The notes: generated from the letters alone by a model not told the origin. 64,000 nucleotides of DNA from Streptomyces sp. HUAS ZL42 (GCF_040782645.1 NZ_CP160403.1:3596001-3660000), one strand, 5' to 3'. Shown: positions 7,954-17,609, counted from the first letter of the stretch. Program-made: numbers and translations.

Positions 7954-8754
7954 ATGCCCGACTACCTCGACGACCTCCGCCTCGCCCACGTCCTCGCGGA
8001 CGCCGCCGACGCGGCCACCACGGCCCGCTTCAAGGCCCTCGATCTCAAGGTCGAGACCAAGCCGGACATGACCCCGGTGAGCGAAGCGGACAAGGCGGCC
8101 GAGGAACTCGTCCGCGGCCAGCTCCACCGCGCCCGCCCCCGCGACGCGATCCTCGGCGAGGAGTACGGCATCGAGGGCACGGGCCCCCGCCGCTGGGTGA
8201 TCGACCCCATCGACGGCACCAAGAACTACGTGCGCGGCGTCCCCGTCTGGGCCACCCTCATCGCCCTGATGGAAGCGGCAGAAGGCGGCTACCAGCCCGT
8301 CGTCGGCGTGGTCTCCGCCCCCGCCCTGGGCCGCCGCTGGTGGGCCGCGAAGGGCCACGGCGCCTTCACCGGCCGCAGTCTCTCCTCCGCCACCCGCCTG
8401 CGCGTCTCCCGCGTCTCGAAGCTGACGGACGCCTCCTTCGCGTACTCCTCGCTCTCCGGCTGGGAGGACCAGGGCCGCCTGGGCGGCTTCCTCGACCTGA
8501 CCCGCGAAGTGTGGCGCACGCGCGCGTACGGCGACTTCTGGCCGTACATGATGGTGGCCGAGGGTTCGGTCGACATCTGCGCGGAACCGGAACTCTCCCT
8601 CTGGGACATGGCCGCCAACGCGATCATCGTCACGGAGGCCGGCGGCACCTTCACCGGCCTCGACGGCCGCCCCGGCCCGCACAGCGGAAACGCGGCCGCG
8701 TCGAACGGCCTGCTGCACGACGAGTTCCTGGGGTATCTCAACCAGCGCTACTGA
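7954..8754 (+). CDS. hisN: Histidinol-phosphatase, inositol-monophosphatase type
   Basis: Magnesium-dependent phosphatase of the IMPase superfamily (266 aa). In actinobacteria this subfamily dephosphorylates histidinol phosphate in histidine synthesis. Motifs are GEEYG (metal-binding Glu, about residue 68), the [22 protein letters not shown] block (about 85-108) and the C-terminal LWDMAA. The ATG at 7954 has no clear Shine-Dalgarno sequence, and a TACCGT hexamer ends 7 nt upstream, so the mRNA may be leaderless. The substrate is assigned from the subfamily; a general inositol phosphatase is the alternative. Confidence 0.85.
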   Translation: MPDYLDDLRLAHVLADAADAATTARFKALDLKVETKPDMTPVSEADKAAEELVRGQLHRARPRDAILGEEYGIEGTGPRRWVIDPIDGTKNYVRGVPVWATLIALMEAAEGGYQPVVGVVSAPALGRRWWAAKGHGAFTGRSLSSATRLRVSRVSKLTDASFAYSSLSGWEDQGRLGGFLDLTREVWRTRAYGDFWPYMMVAEGSVDICAEPELSLWDMAANAIIVTEAGGTFTGLDGRPGPHSGNAAASNGLLHDEFLGYLNQRY

Positions 8755-8845
8755 GAAGCACGAGGTAGGCGCGCACGCCCGCAACCAGCCGCACGCGCCC
8801 CCTTGTTGACCCGCGCTTTACCTGCGACTCTGAGAGTCCCCCCAC

Positions 8846-8869
8846 TTGTGAATTTGTGAATCCGTGAAC
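8846..8869. repeat. Three tandem 8-mers before the CBS gene
   Basis: Two exact copies of TTGTGAAT (8846-8853, 8854-8861) and a variant CCGTGAAC (8862-8869) stand head to tail about 75 bp before the CBS-domain gene. This is followed by ACTAACTCAC, so GTGA and TCAC also form a dyad. An operator for an unknown regulator is possible. Confidence 0.5.
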
Positions 8870-8943
8870 TAACTCACCCGCCTCACCGACCGACCGGGGG
8901 TCGGCGGGCCGAAGCGGATTCCCCTAGGAGGTGGCTCCATCCC

Positions 8944-9345
8944 ATGCTCGTCCGCGACGCCATGAGCACAGTGGTCCTCACCATCGGCCCCGCCCACACC
9001 CTCCGTCAGGCCGCCGCCCTGATGTCCGCCCGACGGGTCGGCGCGGCGGTGGTCCTCGACCCCGACGCCGGCGGCATCGGCATCCTCACCGAACGCGACA
9101 TCCTCAACTCGGTCGGCCTAGGCCAGGACCCCGACACCGAACGAGCCCACGCGCACACCACCACCGACGTCGTGTTCGCGGCCCCGTCCTGGACCCTGGA
9201 GGAGGCGGCCCACGCCATGGCCCACGGCGGCTTCCGTCACCTCATCGTCCTCGACCGCGGCGAACCGGCCGGCATCGTCTCGGTCCGCGACATCATCCGC
9301 TGCTGGGCGCCGCTACGGCAGCACGCGGGCACCCTCACCGGTTGA
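8944..9345 (+). CDS. Two-CBS-domain protein
   Basis: Stand-alone CBS-pair protein of 133 aa. CBS1 covers about residues 5-62 (MSARRVGAAVVLD, GILTERDIL) and CBS2 about 72-125 (FRHLIVLDRGEPAGIVSVRDII). Such pairs bind adenine nucleotides and act as energy sensors; no effector domain is attached here. A strong ribosome site (AGGAGGTGG) lies upstream. Three tandem 8-bp repeats in the leader suggest specific control. Confidence 0.88.
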   Translation: MLVRDAMSTVVLTIGPAHTLRQAAALMSARRVGAAVVLDPDAGGIGILTERDILNSVGLGQDPDTERAHAHTTTDVVFAAPSWTLEEAAHAMAHGGFRHLIVLDRGEPAGIVSVRDIIRCWAPLRQHAGTLTG

Positions 9346-9390
9346 CATAAGGCGGCGCCTGCGCGGACCGCGCCCGCGCGGGCGCCACAC

Positions 9391-9405
9391 TTAGATGATG
9401 TCTAA
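9391..9405. promoter_or_regulatory. Palindromic Fur/PerR-type operator
   Basis: TTAGATGATGTCTAA is a perfect 5-5-5 inverted repeat (TTAGA-N5-TCTAA) located 65 bp before the Fur-family gene. It is much more AT-rich than its surroundings and resembles PerR/CatR-type boxes. It is probably the site of autoregulation. Confidence 0.75.
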
Positions 9406-9470
9406 AACGAGCTGATCTCCAAACTCACACCCAATCGGAAACTATTTCCCTTGCTGTTAAGCTGGCCTGT

Positions 9471-9887
9471 ATGAGTGACCTTCTGGAACGGCTGCGCGGA
9501 CGCGGATGGCGGATGACCGCGCAGCGGCGTGTCGTGGCCGAGGTCCTCGACGGCGAACACGTCCACCTGACGGCCGACGAGGTCCATGCGCGGGCTGTCA
9601 CCAAGCTGCCCGAGATCTCCCGGGCGACCGTCTACAACACGCTGGGCGAGTTGGTCTCCCTCGGCGAGGTGCTCGAGGTCTCCACCGACAAGCGCGCCAA
9701 GCGGTACGACCCGAACGCGCACCGTCCGCACCACCACCTGGTCTGCGCCCAGTGCGGCCAGATCCGGGACGTCCACCCGAGCGGCAACCCGCTCGCCGAC
9801 CTCCCCGACTCGGAGCGCTTCGGCTTCACGGTCTCGGATGTCGAGGTCACCTACCGCGGCATCTGCCCGAACTGCGCGGCGGCGTAA
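9471..9887 (+). CDS. Fur-family regulator, PerR/CatR-like
   Basis: Metal-dependent repressor of 138 aa. The N-terminal winged helix (about 1-80) includes RATVYNTLGEL. Both structural-zinc Cys pairs of PerR are present (CAQC about residue 91, CPNC near the C-terminus). Residues matching the regulatory metal site can be aligned: His in HLTADE, Asp in KRYD, two His just before CAQC, and Asp five residues after it. An Asp in the KRYD position favours a peroxide sensor over an iron sensor. No catalase gene is adjacent. A perfect palindrome at 9391-9405 is the likely operator and a terminator follows at 9906-9940. Confidence 0.88.
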   Translation: MSDLLERLRGRGWRMTAQRRVVAEVLDGEHVHLTADEVHARAVTKLPEISRATVYNTLGELVSLGEVLEVSTDKRAKRYDPNAHRPHHHLVCAQCGQIRDVHPSGNPLADLPDSERFGFTVSDVEVTYRGICPNCAAA

Positions 9888-9905
9888 GCTTTTCCGGCCT
9901 TTCTC

Positions 9906-9940
9906 CGAAGCCCCGGCTCCTGATGGACGCCGGGGCTTCG
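9906..9940 (+). terminator. Terminator hairpin after the Fur-family gene
   Basis: An 11-bp perfect stem (CGAAGCCCCGG at 9906-9916 with its complement at 9930-9940) and a 13-nt loop, 19 nt after the stop codon. The following bases to about 10099 hold no supported gene. Confidence 0.8.
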
Positions 9941-10099
9941 TGCTGCCCACAGGCTCCCCGAATCTGACGGCCCGTCGCCTACAGGAAGGATGCGACGTTC
10001 GTCACATTCCTCGCGAAGCTCCTGAACGGAGGAACTCATCCTGAAGTCGACGCCCTCTGCGCATGGACTGGGAGAGCTCATGATCCACCGCTGAACACA

Positions 10100-10135
10100 C
10101 CGAGGGCCGGAACCCTTTCGGATTCCGGCCCTCGG
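10100..10135 (-). terminator. Terminator after tRNA-fMet copy 1
   Basis: A 13-bp perfect stem (10100-10112 with 10123-10135) directly downstream of the initiator tRNA on the minus strand. Confidence 0.8.
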
Positions 10136-10142
10136 CCTTCAG

Positions 10143-10216
10143 TAGCGGGGACAGGATTTGAACCTGCGACCTCTGGGTTATGAGCCCAGCGAGCTACCGA
10201 GCTGCTCCACCCCGCG
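10143..10216 (-). tRNA. Initiator tRNA-fMet (CAU), copy 1
   Basis: A 74-nt cloverleaf without an encoded CCA. The anticodon loop is CTCATAA (CAU). Initiator features are visible: position 1 C cannot pair with the 3' acceptor base, and three G:C pairs stack under the anticodon loop (TGGG/CCCA). The T-loop GGTTCAAATCC is intact. It is identical to the copy at 12319-12392. Confidence 0.97.
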
Positions 10217-10228
10217 TCGGTGAACGCA

Positions 10229-10258
10229 ACGTTACGTCAACGGTGGGGACGGAAGCAA
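10229..10258 (-). promoter_or_regulatory. Promoter of tRNA-fMet copy 1
   Basis: On the minus strand, TTGCTT (complement of 10253-10258) and TAACGT (complement of 10229-10234) are separated by 18 nt, fitting a housekeeping -35/-10 pair just upstream of the tRNA. Confidence 0.6.
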
Positions 10259-10312
10259 ATCGCTTACGAGGCGGTCGCCCGTCGGGCGGGCAGTCGTGCA
10301 GCCCCGGCACCG

Positions 10313-12112
10313 TCACGCCGACAGCTCCTGCCCCAGCGCGTCACGCAGCCGCGCCGCCCGCTCCGCAACCTCCGCCGGTCCCAGGGCCACCGCCCGATCA
10401 GCCCACCGCTGCCCCTCCGCCAGTTCCCCCCGACGCGCGTAGACCAGAGCGAGCCGAAGCGCCGCCCGACCGTGGCCCGCGTCAGCGGCCCGCGTCCACC
10501 ACACCGCCGCCTCGGGCTCACTTCCCTCCCGCGCCAGCAGCAGCCCCAGATTGAACGCCCCGTTGCGCGACCCGGCCTCCGCGGCCTGCCGGTACCACCG
10601 CGCCGCCTCCACGACATCGCCCCGCGCGGCGGCGAGCATCCCCACCCGCACCTGCGCCCGCCGATGCCCCTGCGAGGCCGCGCGCTCGTACCACTCCTCA
10701 CATTCGGTCTTCTCGTGCACGGCCTCGCCGAGCTCATGCGCGGACACCGCCGGCCGGCGCGCGTCGAGCACGGCGGCCAGCCGGTATGCCGCCTCCGCAC
10801 TGCCACCGCCCGCGGCGCACCGCAGATGCCGTTCGGCCTCCCGCTCGTCCCCGTCGCGCAGCCGGGCGATGCCGACCTGCAGCGCTGCCTCCGTGTGCCC
10901 GGCGGCCGCGGCCCGCTCGTACCACCGCAGGGCGACCGGCTCCTCGCTCCGGCCCGCGAACAGGATCCCCAGGTTGAACGCGGCGTCCACGCTCCCGGCC
11001 TCCGCGGCCTTGGAGAACCAGGGCTCGGCGCCCGTCGCGTCCCCGCCCTGCAGCAGCAGGATCGCGAGCGCGTTCGCCGCCTCCCGGTGCCCGGCGTACG
11101 CGGCACGCCGGTACCACTGCTCGGCCTGCGCGGTCCGTCCCTGCTCGGCGCAGAGCAGACCGAGGTTGTACGCGCCGTTGTCGTCACCGGCGTCCATCGC
11201 GGCCCGGTACCACCGCTCGGCGGTCTGGGTCTCCCCGCGCTCGGCGTGCAGGGCGCCCAGCGCGTTGGCCGCGTTGCCGTCGCCGTCCTGCGCGGCGCGC
11301 AGCCACCACACGGCGGCGCTCTCGCTGTCGCCCGCGTCCCGCAGCAGGAACCCGAGCGCGCAGGCGGCCCGCGCCTCGCCGTCCTTGGCGGACGTCAGGT
11401 ACCAGCGGCCGGCCTCCTTGAGGTCCCCCCGCTTCTCCAGGATCGCCCCGAGGTGCAGCGCGGCACGCCGGTGCCCGCGCGCGGCGGCCTGGCGGTAGAA
11501 CTGCTCGGCCTGCTCCTCGAGAGCCCGGCCGGTACTGTCGTCGCCGTCGCTCTCCAGCCCGGCCTGCCGGTCCAGCGCCCGCGCCAGCCGGTACGCCGCC
11601 TCACGATGCCCTTGCTCGGCCGCGGACCGCATCCACTGCTCGGCCCCGTCGTCACCGCGGTGCTCCAGCAGATCGGCGAGCGCGTACGCACCCAGCGCGT
11701 GCCCCTGTTCGGCGGACTGGCGCAGCCAGTACTCGGCGGCGGGCTCGTCCCCGCGCTCACGGTGGTGCCGTCCCAGGGCGTGCGCGGCGGCCGCGGAGCC
11801 GGCGACGGCGGCGATCCGCCACCATCCGGCGGCCTCCTCGGCGTATCCGCGCTGGTGAAGCAGGACTCCCAGGTTGTTGGCGGCGGCACGGTCACCGGCC
11901 GCGGTGGCGGCACGCAGATGGGGCTCGGCTCCGTCGAGATCGCCACGGCGCAGCAGCATGCTTCCGAGGACGCTCATCGCCTCGACGTCGCCCGCCTCGG
12001 CGGCGAGTCGTCGGCGTGCCTCCTCGGCGGCCTCCCCGGCCTCGTCCCGGCCGGAGGGCTGCACATATCGCCCTGTCTCGAACAGAGTTGCCTTGTCCCC
12101 CATAACGTCCAT
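10313..12112 (-). CDS. Sel1-like/TPR repeat protein
   Basis: A 599-aa soluble protein made almost wholly of about 36-residue helical repeats of the Sel1/TPR type. Each repeat carries the A-x(n)-LG pattern followed by AEQWYRRAA-type helices; examples are ALGRHHRERGDEPAAEYWLRQ and NLGLLCAEQGRTAQAEQWYR. About 14-15 units run from residue 40 to 580. Such solenoids are protein-protein scaffolds; the partner is unknown. It has its own promoter (12143-12171) and lies between the two tRNA-fMet genes. Confidence 0.85.
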   Translation of the reverse strand: MDVMGDKATLFETGRYVQPSGRDEAGEAAEEARRRLAAEAGDVEAMSVLGSMLLRRGDLDGAEPHLRAATAAGDRAAANNLGVLLHQRGYAEEAAGWWRIAAVAGSAAAAHALGRHHRERGDEPAAEYWLRQSAEQGHALGAYALADLLEHRGDDGAEQWMRSAAEQGHREAAYRLARALDRQAGLESDGDDSTGRALEEQAEQFYRQAAARGHRRAALHLGAILEKRGDLKEAGRWYLTSAKDGEARAACALGFLLRDAGDSESAAVWWLRAAQDGDGNAANALGALHAERGETQTAERWYRAAMDAGDDNGAYNLGLLCAEQGRTAQAEQWYRRAAYAGHREAANALAILLLQGGDATGAEPWFSKAAEAGSVDAAFNLGILFAGRSEEPVALRWYERAAAAGHTEAALQVGIARLRDGDEREAERHLRCAAGGGSAEAAYRLAAVLDARRPAVSAHELGEAVHEKTECEEWYERAASQGHRRAQVRVGMLAAARGDVVEAARWYRQAAEAGSRNGAFNLGLLLAREGSEPEAAVWWTRAADAGHGRAALRLALVYARRGELAEGQRWADRAVALGPAEVAERAARLRDALGQELSA

Positions 12113-12142
12113 CGTCGCACCACCTGCAACCTGGGTACACCT

Positions 12143-12171
12143 GGTATACCGCAGCCAGTGAGGTCACTTCA
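12143..12171 (-). promoter_or_regulatory. Promoter of the Sel1-repeat gene
   Basis: On the minus strand, TATACC (complement of 12143-12148) is an excellent -10 for this GC-rich genome. It lies 17 nt after TGAAGT (complement of 12166-12171). The start codon is 30 nt downstream. Confidence 0.6.
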
Positions 12172-12275
12172 GCGTTTTGTCGACATGCCCACAGAGAGAC
12201 AAGTCAAACACACAACCACCAACTCCCGGAGGCGGCGCGGCCGTCCCACCCGTCGGCACATGCGTTCGCACACCA

Positions 12276-12310
12276 CGAAGGCCCGGATCCTTTGAGGATC
12301 CGGGCCTTCG
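12276..12310 (-). terminator. Terminator after tRNA-fMet copy 2
   Basis: A perfect 15-bp stem (12276-12290 with 12296-12310) and a 5-nt loop, just downstream of the tRNA on the minus strand. Confidence 0.85.
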
Positions 12311-12318
12311 TATTGCAG

Positions 12319-12392
12319 TAGCGGGGACAGGATTTGAACCTGCGACCTCTGGGTTATGAGCCCAGCGAGCTACCGAGCTGCTCCACCCCGCG
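12319..12392 (-). tRNA. Initiator tRNA-fMet (CAU), copy 2
   Basis: A 74-nt sequence identical to the copy at 10143-10216, with the same initiator features. A -10-like TACGGT is visible about 10 nt upstream (complement of 12402-12407). The two genes differ in their terminators and promoters, so the duplication is limited to the tRNA itself. Confidence 0.97.
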
Positions 12393-12436
12393 CCGTTGTG
12401 CGGCAACCGTATCACGGCGCGGGACAGGGCTTTTGA

Positions 12437-15388
12437 TCAGCCGCTCGGACTGCTGCTCGGACTGCTGCTGGGGCTGCTGCGTGGACTGCTGGTCGGACTC
12501 GGGCTGCTGGTGGGCTTGTTGCCGCTGCCCTTGCTCGCCTCGGCCTGGGCGTCCTCGGCCCGTTGCAGCGCCGCCTCGAGATCCTTCTGCGCCTTGCCGT
12601 ACGCCTCCCAGTCGCCCTTCTTCAGGGCTTCCTGGCCGGCGTCGAACGCCTTCTGGGCGTCCTCCAGCGCCTGTTGGACCGTCGGGTTGCCGGTCGTCGG
12701 CGGAGGGGTCGTGCCCTCGTCCGGTGGCACGGGTGTCGTACTCTCCGCTCCGAAGACCTTGTTGAGGGCCTCGTCGAGGGTGTCCTCGAAGGCGGTGTTG
12801 CCTCCGTAGGTCACCAGGACCTTGCGCAGCAGTGGGTACTTGAGTCCACCACCGCGTACGTAGACAGGCTCCACGTACAGCAGGCCTCCGTCGAGCGGCA
12901 CCGTCAGCAGGTTGCCGTACTCGACCTCGGAATCGCCGCCCTTCAGCAGCCTGATGGACTCCGCGATGTCCTGTTCGGAGTTGAACTGGCTCTGGACCTG
13001 TTTGGGGCCGTCGACGGTCGTACTGGTCGGCAGTTTCAGAATTCTGATCTTGCCGTAGTCGGGCGTGCCCGCCTCGGCGTCGACCGTCATGAACGCGCTG
13101 AGGTTGTCCCGGCCGTTGGGCGTGAACGTCGTCGTCAGCGAGAACGCCTGCTGCGTCTGGTCCGGCATCTTCATGCTCAGGTAGTACGGCGGCACCGTCT
13201 CGCCCGACTTGTTGGTCGGGTCGTCCGGCACCTGCCACACCTCGCTGCCGCTGAGGAACGTCGTCGCGTCCTTCACGTGGTAGCGGGTCAGCAGCTCGCG
13301 CTGGACCTTGAACAGGTCCTGTGGGTAACGGAGATGGGCCATCAGCGACGACGAGATGTCGGTCTTCGGCTCCACCGTGCCGGGGAACGCCTTCATCCAG
13401 GTCTTCAGGATCGGGTCCTCGGTGTCCCACTGGTAGAGCTTGACCTCACCGGTGTACGCGTCGACGGTCGCCTTCACCGAGTTGCGGATGTAGTTGACCT
13501 GGTTCTGCTGGGCCACCACCGCACGCGAGTTGTTGGTCGCGGTCAGCGAGTCGGCCGTGGTGTCACCGAGGGTCGTACGGGAGGCGTACGGGTATCCGTT
13601 GGTGGTCGTGTACGCGTCCACGATCCACTGGATCTTGCCGTCCACCACCGCGGGGTAGGCGTCGCCATCGATGGTCAGCCACGGGGCGACAGCCTCGACG
13701 CGCTCCTTCGGCGTGCGGTTGTACAGGATCCGGGAACCCTCGCCGATCGCACCGGAGTAGAGGATCTGCGGCTCGCCGAACGCCACCGCGTAGGCGGCCC
13801 GGTTGACCGGGTTGGAGAGGTTGACCCCGCTCTTGCCCGTGTAGCTGGTGGTCTTCTCACCCTGGTCGTCGGAGTAGTCGATCTCCTTCTGGGGACCGCC
13901 GACGATCGAGTACGTGGTCGTCTTCTCGCCGTAGTAGATCCGCTGCTGGTACGTCCCGAGGTCGCCCTGGGAGGGCAGGTCGGACTCGGTGTAGACCGGG
14001 CGGCCCTCGGCGTCGGCGGTGGTGCCCTTGGCGGCGACCGCGCCGTAGCCGTGGGTGTAGCGGAAGTGGTTGTTGATCCAGTTCTTCTTCGGGATGCCGG
14101 CCAGGTTCAGCTCGCGCAGACCGATGACCGTGTCCTGGTCCGTGCCCGCCTTGGTGCTGTAGCGGTCGACGTCCAGGTTGTTCGGGAACGCGTAGTAGTT
14201 CCGCATCTGCTGGAGCTGCTGGAACGTCGGCGAGACGATGTTCGGGTCCATGATGCGGATGCTCGCCGTGGGGGCGACGTCGTCCCGCAGCTTGGCCTTG
14301 TCCGTGGTGGTGGACTTGCCCGAGTACTCGGTGACCTTGGCGCCGTCGATCCCGTACGCCTCGCGCGTCGCCTTGAGGTTCTTCTCGACGTACGGCGCTT
14401 CCTTGGCCTGCTCGTTGGGCTGGACCTGGAACTTCTGGACGATCGCCGGGTAGAGCCCGCCGATGAGGATCGCCGAGAGCACCATCAGGCCGAAGCCGAT
14501 CACGGGCAGCTGCCAGGTGCGCCGCCACAGCGTGGCGAAGAACAGCAGCGCGCAGATGACGGCGATGCAGAACAGGATCGTCTTGGCCGGGAGGTAGGCG
14601 TTCGCGTCGACGTAACGCAGGCCCGTCCAGTTGTCGGTGGCCTTGAAGTCACTGGACTTCACCGCCAGGCCGTACCGGTCGAGCCAGTACGCGACGGCCT
14701 TCAGCGCGACGAAGAGGCCGAGCAGCACGGACAGGTGCCCGGTCGCGGCGGCGGTGGCACGCGCGCCCGGGGAGGTGATCCTGAGCCCGCCGTACAGATA
14801 GTGGGTGAGCGCGGCGGCGATCAACGACAGGATCGCGGCGGCGAAGCCGAAGCCCAGCAGGAACCGGTACCAGGGAAGGTCGAAGGCGTAGAAGGAGACG
14901 TCGAGGTGGAACTGCGGGTCCTTCTGGTTGAAGGGCACGCCGTTGACCCACATCAGCCAGGTCCGCCACTGACTGGAGGCGGAGGCACCGGCGATCAGGC
15001 CCACCAGGGCGGTGATGCCGACCAGCAGCCACCTCTTGTACGGCGCGATCCCCATCCGGTAGCGGTCGAGGCTCTGCTGCTCCATCGACATCGCGCTCAG
15101 CGGCGGGCGCAGCCGGTGGGCCAGCCAGATGTTGAAGCCGACCGACAGCGCCATCAGCAGGCCGAAGACGAAGAACAGCCCGATCTTGGTCCACAGGGTG
15201 GTGGTGAAGACGGACGAATACTTCACCGACCGGTACCAGAGCCAGTCCGTCCAGAAGCCCGCGAACATCGTGAACGCCATGCCGAGAACGGCAAGGACGC
15301 CCAATGTCATGAGCAGGGACCGGACACGCCGGGACGGGCGGCCGACTCTGATCCGTGGCCCCGTCGGGCCTCCGCCGCGGTCCGGCAT
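12437..15388 (-). CDS. UPF0182-family large membrane protein
   Basis: Large integral membrane protein (983 aa) of the UPF0182/COG1615 family; its function is not established. The N-terminal third has about seven transmembrane helices (for example [15 protein letters not shown] and [18 protein letters not shown]). A long extracytoplasmic domain follows (about 350-880), and the C-terminus is a charged Gln/Glu/Ala helix ending in a Ser/Pro-rich tail. The ATG at 15388 gives the usual family start (MPDRGGGP). Mycobacteria have a homologue next to the PDZ-protease gene, as here. Confidence 0.88.
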   Translation of the reverse strand: MPDRGGGPTGPRIRVGRPSRRVRSLLMTLGVLAVLGMAFTMFAGFWTDWLWYRSVKYSSVFTTTLWTKIGLFFVFGLLMALSVGFNIWLAHRLRPPLSAMSMEQQSLDRYRMGIAPYKRWLLVGITALVGLIAGASASSQWRTWLMWVNGVPFNQKDPQFHLDVSFYAFDLPWYRFLLGFGFAAAILSLIAAALTHYLYGGLRITSPGARATAAATGHLSVLLGLFVALKAVAYWLDRYGLAVKSSDFKATDNWTGLRYVDANAYLPAKTILFCIAVICALLFFATLWRRTWQLPVIGFGLMVLSAILIGGLYPAIVQKFQVQPNEQAKEAPYVEKNLKATREAYGIDGAKVTEYSGKSTTTDKAKLRDDVAPTASIRIMDPNIVSPTFQQLQQMRNYYAFPNNLDVDRYSTKAGTDQDTVIGLRELNLAGIPKKNWINNHFRYTHGYGAVAAKGTTADAEGRPVYTESDLPSQGDLGTYQQRIYYGEKTTTYSIVGGPQKEIDYSDDQGEKTTSYTGKSGVNLSNPVNRAAYAVAFGEPQILYSGAIGEGSRILYNRTPKERVEAVAPWLTIDGDAYPAVVDGKIQWIVDAYTTTNGYPYASRTTLGDTTADSLTATNNSRAVVAQQNQVNYIRNSVKATVDAYTGEVKLYQWDTEDPILKTWMKAFPGTVEPKTDISSSLMAHLRYPQDLFKVQRELLTRYHVKDATTFLSGSEVWQVPDDPTNKSGETVPPYYLSMKMPDQTQQAFSLTTTFTPNGRDNLSAFMTVDAEAGTPDYGKIRILKLPTSTTVDGPKQVQSQFNSEQDIAESIRLLKGGDSEVEYGNLLTVPLDGGLLYVEPVYVRGGGLKYPLLRKVLVTYGGNTAFEDTLDEALNKVFGAESTTPVPPDEGTTPPPTTGNPTVQQALEDAQKAFDAGQEALKKGDWEAYGKAQKDLEAALQRAEDAQAEASKGSGNKPTSSPSPTSSPRSSPSSSPSSSPSG

Positions 15389-15552
15389 CTGGAAAGCCAA
15401 GGTAGGCACCTCGAAGTTCGCTGTTGATCCGTCAGGCCCGCGTGTTCGTGGACCCGCCGTGGCCCCCCGTGATCGTGAGCCCACACCTATGCAACTTACT
15501 CACCGTTTACTCGGTTCCCGATTCCGGCCGGGAACGAGGCAGGATTGTGACC

Positions 15553-16095
15553 ATGTCCAAGACTCCCATGGCGGCGAACCCGCTCACCCGGGCCGTGCTC
15601 GAGATCGACGAGTACGCCTCCGGCCTCGGCTGGGACCAGCCCGCCCGCCTCTTCGCCCTCGTAGACACCACGCAGCTGCGGGCCCAGGAACCCTCGCTCG
15701 CCGCCCAGCTCGGCCTGGAGGAGGAGCAGGAGAGCGCCGGCCTCACACCGATCGAGCAGGACGAGATTCCAACGGACAAGCCGCTCGACGAGTTCCTCGG
15801 CAGGATCGCCTGGCCCGACGCGGTGGTCGGCTGTGCCCTCACTGTGGAGCGCCTGATGCTGCCGCCGTCCGCGGAGGCCCAGGTCCCGGAGGGCCTGAGC
15901 GAGGCGAAGCTGGCGAAGTGGGTGGCCGGGCATCCCGAGCGCCAGGAGGTCCGCATGACCGTCGCGGTGCTGCGCGACGGCGCGCGTGAGTCGGCGCTGC
16001 GGCTGCGGGAGAAGGACACTCCGACGGAGGTCCTCACGGGCCCCGAACTGGTCCCCGGTCTCGCGGAGGCATTGGCGGCGACGTTCGAGGAGTAG
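15553..16095 (+). CDS. PPA1309-family protein
   Basis: Conserved actinobacterial protein of 180 aa of unknown function. It has no membrane segment and is Glu/Leu-rich, with a recognisable GWDQPARLFALVDT block near residue 24 and DAVVGCALTVERL near 95. The ATG at 15553 is chosen; a GTG two codons earlier (15547) is also possible. It is divergent from the UPF0182 gene and converges on the PDZ-Lon protease gene with a 9-bp gap. Confidence 0.8.
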   Translation: MSKTPMAANPLTRAVLEIDEYASGLGWDQPARLFALVDTTQLRAQEPSLAAQLGLEEEQESAGLTPIEQDEIPTDKPLDEFLGRIAWPDAVVGCALTVERLMLPPSAEAQVPEGLSEAKLAKWVAGHPERQEVRMTVAVLRDGARESALRLREKDTPTEVLTGPELVPGLAEALAATFEE

Positions 16096-16104
16096 CCCTC
16101 CGCG

Positions 16105-17199
16105 CTATCCGGCCGCGCATTTCGGCAGGTCGGCGGTGTCGCCGCTGCGGATGTCCTCGAGGGCGTCGAGGGCGTCGTCGATGGTGTTCACCTTGACGAG
16201 CCGGAGACCGCTCGGGGTGTCCTTGGCGGCGGCCGCGCAGTTGTCCGCCGGGGTCAGGAAGTACTGGGCACCCTTGCTGCGCGCGCCGACGGTCTTCATC
16301 TCGATGCCGCCGATCGGCCCGACCTTGCCGTCGTCGTCGATCGTCCCGGTGCCGGCGACGAACTTGCCGCCGGTCAGGCTGCCCGGGGTGAGCTTGTCGT
16401 AGATGCCCAGCGCGAACATGAGGCCCGCGCTGGGTCCGCCGACGTCGGCGAGCTTGATGTCGATGGTGAACGGGAACGTGTGATCCGTGCCCGCGGAGAT
16501 CCCGACGATGGCGCGCTTCTCACCGCTGTCGTCGGACGTCGCGGTCGTGATGGTGACGTCCTGGGTCTTGGTCGCCGTCTTGTTCGCCTTCTCGGCGGCG
16601 GCCTGCTCCTTGGCGGGCACGATCGTGAAGACGACGTCCTGACCGGGCTCGTGTTTCGTCACCAGCTTGGCGACGTCGGAGGGCTGCTTCACCACCGTGC
16701 CGTCGACGGCCTTGATCACGTCACCGGCGTGCAGCTTGCCCTCGGCCGGGGAGTCCTTGACGACCGTCGAGACGATGACCCAGGACTCCACCGGGACGTC
16801 GAGTTCCTTCAGGGCGGCCACCTTGGCACTCTCCTGGGACTGGCTGAACTCCTCGGCGTTCTCCTGGGTGGACTCCTCTTCGGTCTTGCCGTCCGGGTAG
16901 AGGGTGTCGTGCGGCACGACCTTGTTGTCATGGGCGAGCCACCCGTAGACGGCCTCGACGAGGTTCATCTTGTAGTCGGCGCTGGTGACCCGCACGGTGG
17001 TCATGTTCAGGTGACCGCTCGCGGCGTAGGTCTTGTGCCCGGAGATCTGCAGCACCGGCTCGCCGCCATGCTCACCGAGGGTGTTCACCGTCGGCCCCGG
17101 GGACATCTCCGAGTACGGCACGGGGATGAACACCCCCGCGCACAGGAGCGCGATCAGCATCAGGGTGGAGGCGAGCATCGTCGCGGTGCGGCGTGGCAT
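16105..17199 (-). CDS. PDZ domain/Lon-like serine protease (YlbL family)
   Basis: Membrane-anchored protease of 364 aa. One N-terminal helix (about residues 7-28) places the rest outside the cytoplasm. A PDZ domain occupies about 125-195 (DSPAEGKLHAGDVIKAVDG) and an S16 Lon-type catalytic domain about 225-350. The catalytic Ser is in GGPSAGLMF and the Lys about 45 residues later in GGIEMKTVGARSKGA, so the dyad is intact. The family is known to act in membrane-protein quality control. Confidence 0.9.
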   Translation of the reverse strand: MPRRTATMLASTLMLIALLCAGVFIPVPYSEMSPGPTVNTLGEHGGEPVLQISGHKTYAASGHLNMTTVRVTSADYKMNLVEAVYGWLAHDNKVVPHDTLYPDGKTEEESTQENAEEFSQSQESAKVAALKELDVPVESWVIVSTVVKDSPAEGKLHAGDVIKAVDGTVVKQPSDVAKLVTKHEPGQDVVFTIVPAKEQAAAEKANKTATKTQDVTITTATSDDSGEKRAIVGISAGTDHTFPFTIDIKLADVGGPSAGLMFALGIYDKLTPGSLTGGKFVAGTGTIDDDGKVGPIGGIEMKTVGARSKGAQYFLTPADNCAAAAKDTPSGLRLVKVNTIDDALDALEDIRSGDTADLPKCAAG

Positions 17200-17250
17200 G
17201 CCTCGACAGTACGGGACGCTCCTGTCAGAGCACCGTCAGGGCCACCCAGG

Positions 17251-17415
17251 TCACAGTCCGGGGTGCGACTTCTCCATGGCCGCACGGAACCGGGCGTACC
17301 CGTCCAGCTCGGGCCCGTCGCTGCGCGCCGTGCGGGTGCGGTTGGCCCAGGTGCCCCACAGCCCCGCGCCGATCGCAGCCACAAGCGGAATCAGCAACCA
17401 GACGAGCACCCCCAT
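17251..17415 (-). CDS. Small single-pass membrane protein
   Basis: A 54-aa protein with one hydrophobic helix (VLVWLLIPLVAAIGAGLW) followed by a charged tail. The ATG at 17415 is spaced 5 nt from GGAGG, so it is preferred over an in-frame TTG upstream. It sits 51 bp ahead of the PDZ-Lon protease gene on the same strand and may be cotranscribed with it. Function unknown. Confidence 0.7.
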   Translation of the reverse strand: MGVLVWLLIPLVAAIGAGLWGTWANRTRTARSDGPELDGYARFRAAMEKSHPGL

Positions 17416-17609
17416 CGCGACCTCCAACCCCAACTGACCGAACGGAACTGACTGATCAGCAGATTAACCATCCGCACTGACAACGCTCACGTCAGGGGTG
17501 CGGTTACGCAACCGGAAGAGCGGAGGACGGGTTGGGCCGGCGCACCGACGGATTCAGCAGGCGCCCACCTGCCCTCCCGTCGCCCGACCACCACTCCTCA
17601 ACGACGGCG

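Noticed and set aside
10010..10095. Short ORFs of 7-18 codons after the Fur-family terminator
   Set aside because: They have poor or absent ribosome spacing, or need CTG starts, and show no recognisable content.
12437..12500. Low-complexity Ser/Pro codons at the UPF0182 3' end as a separate repeat element
   Set aside because: They are the in-frame disordered C-terminus of the protein.
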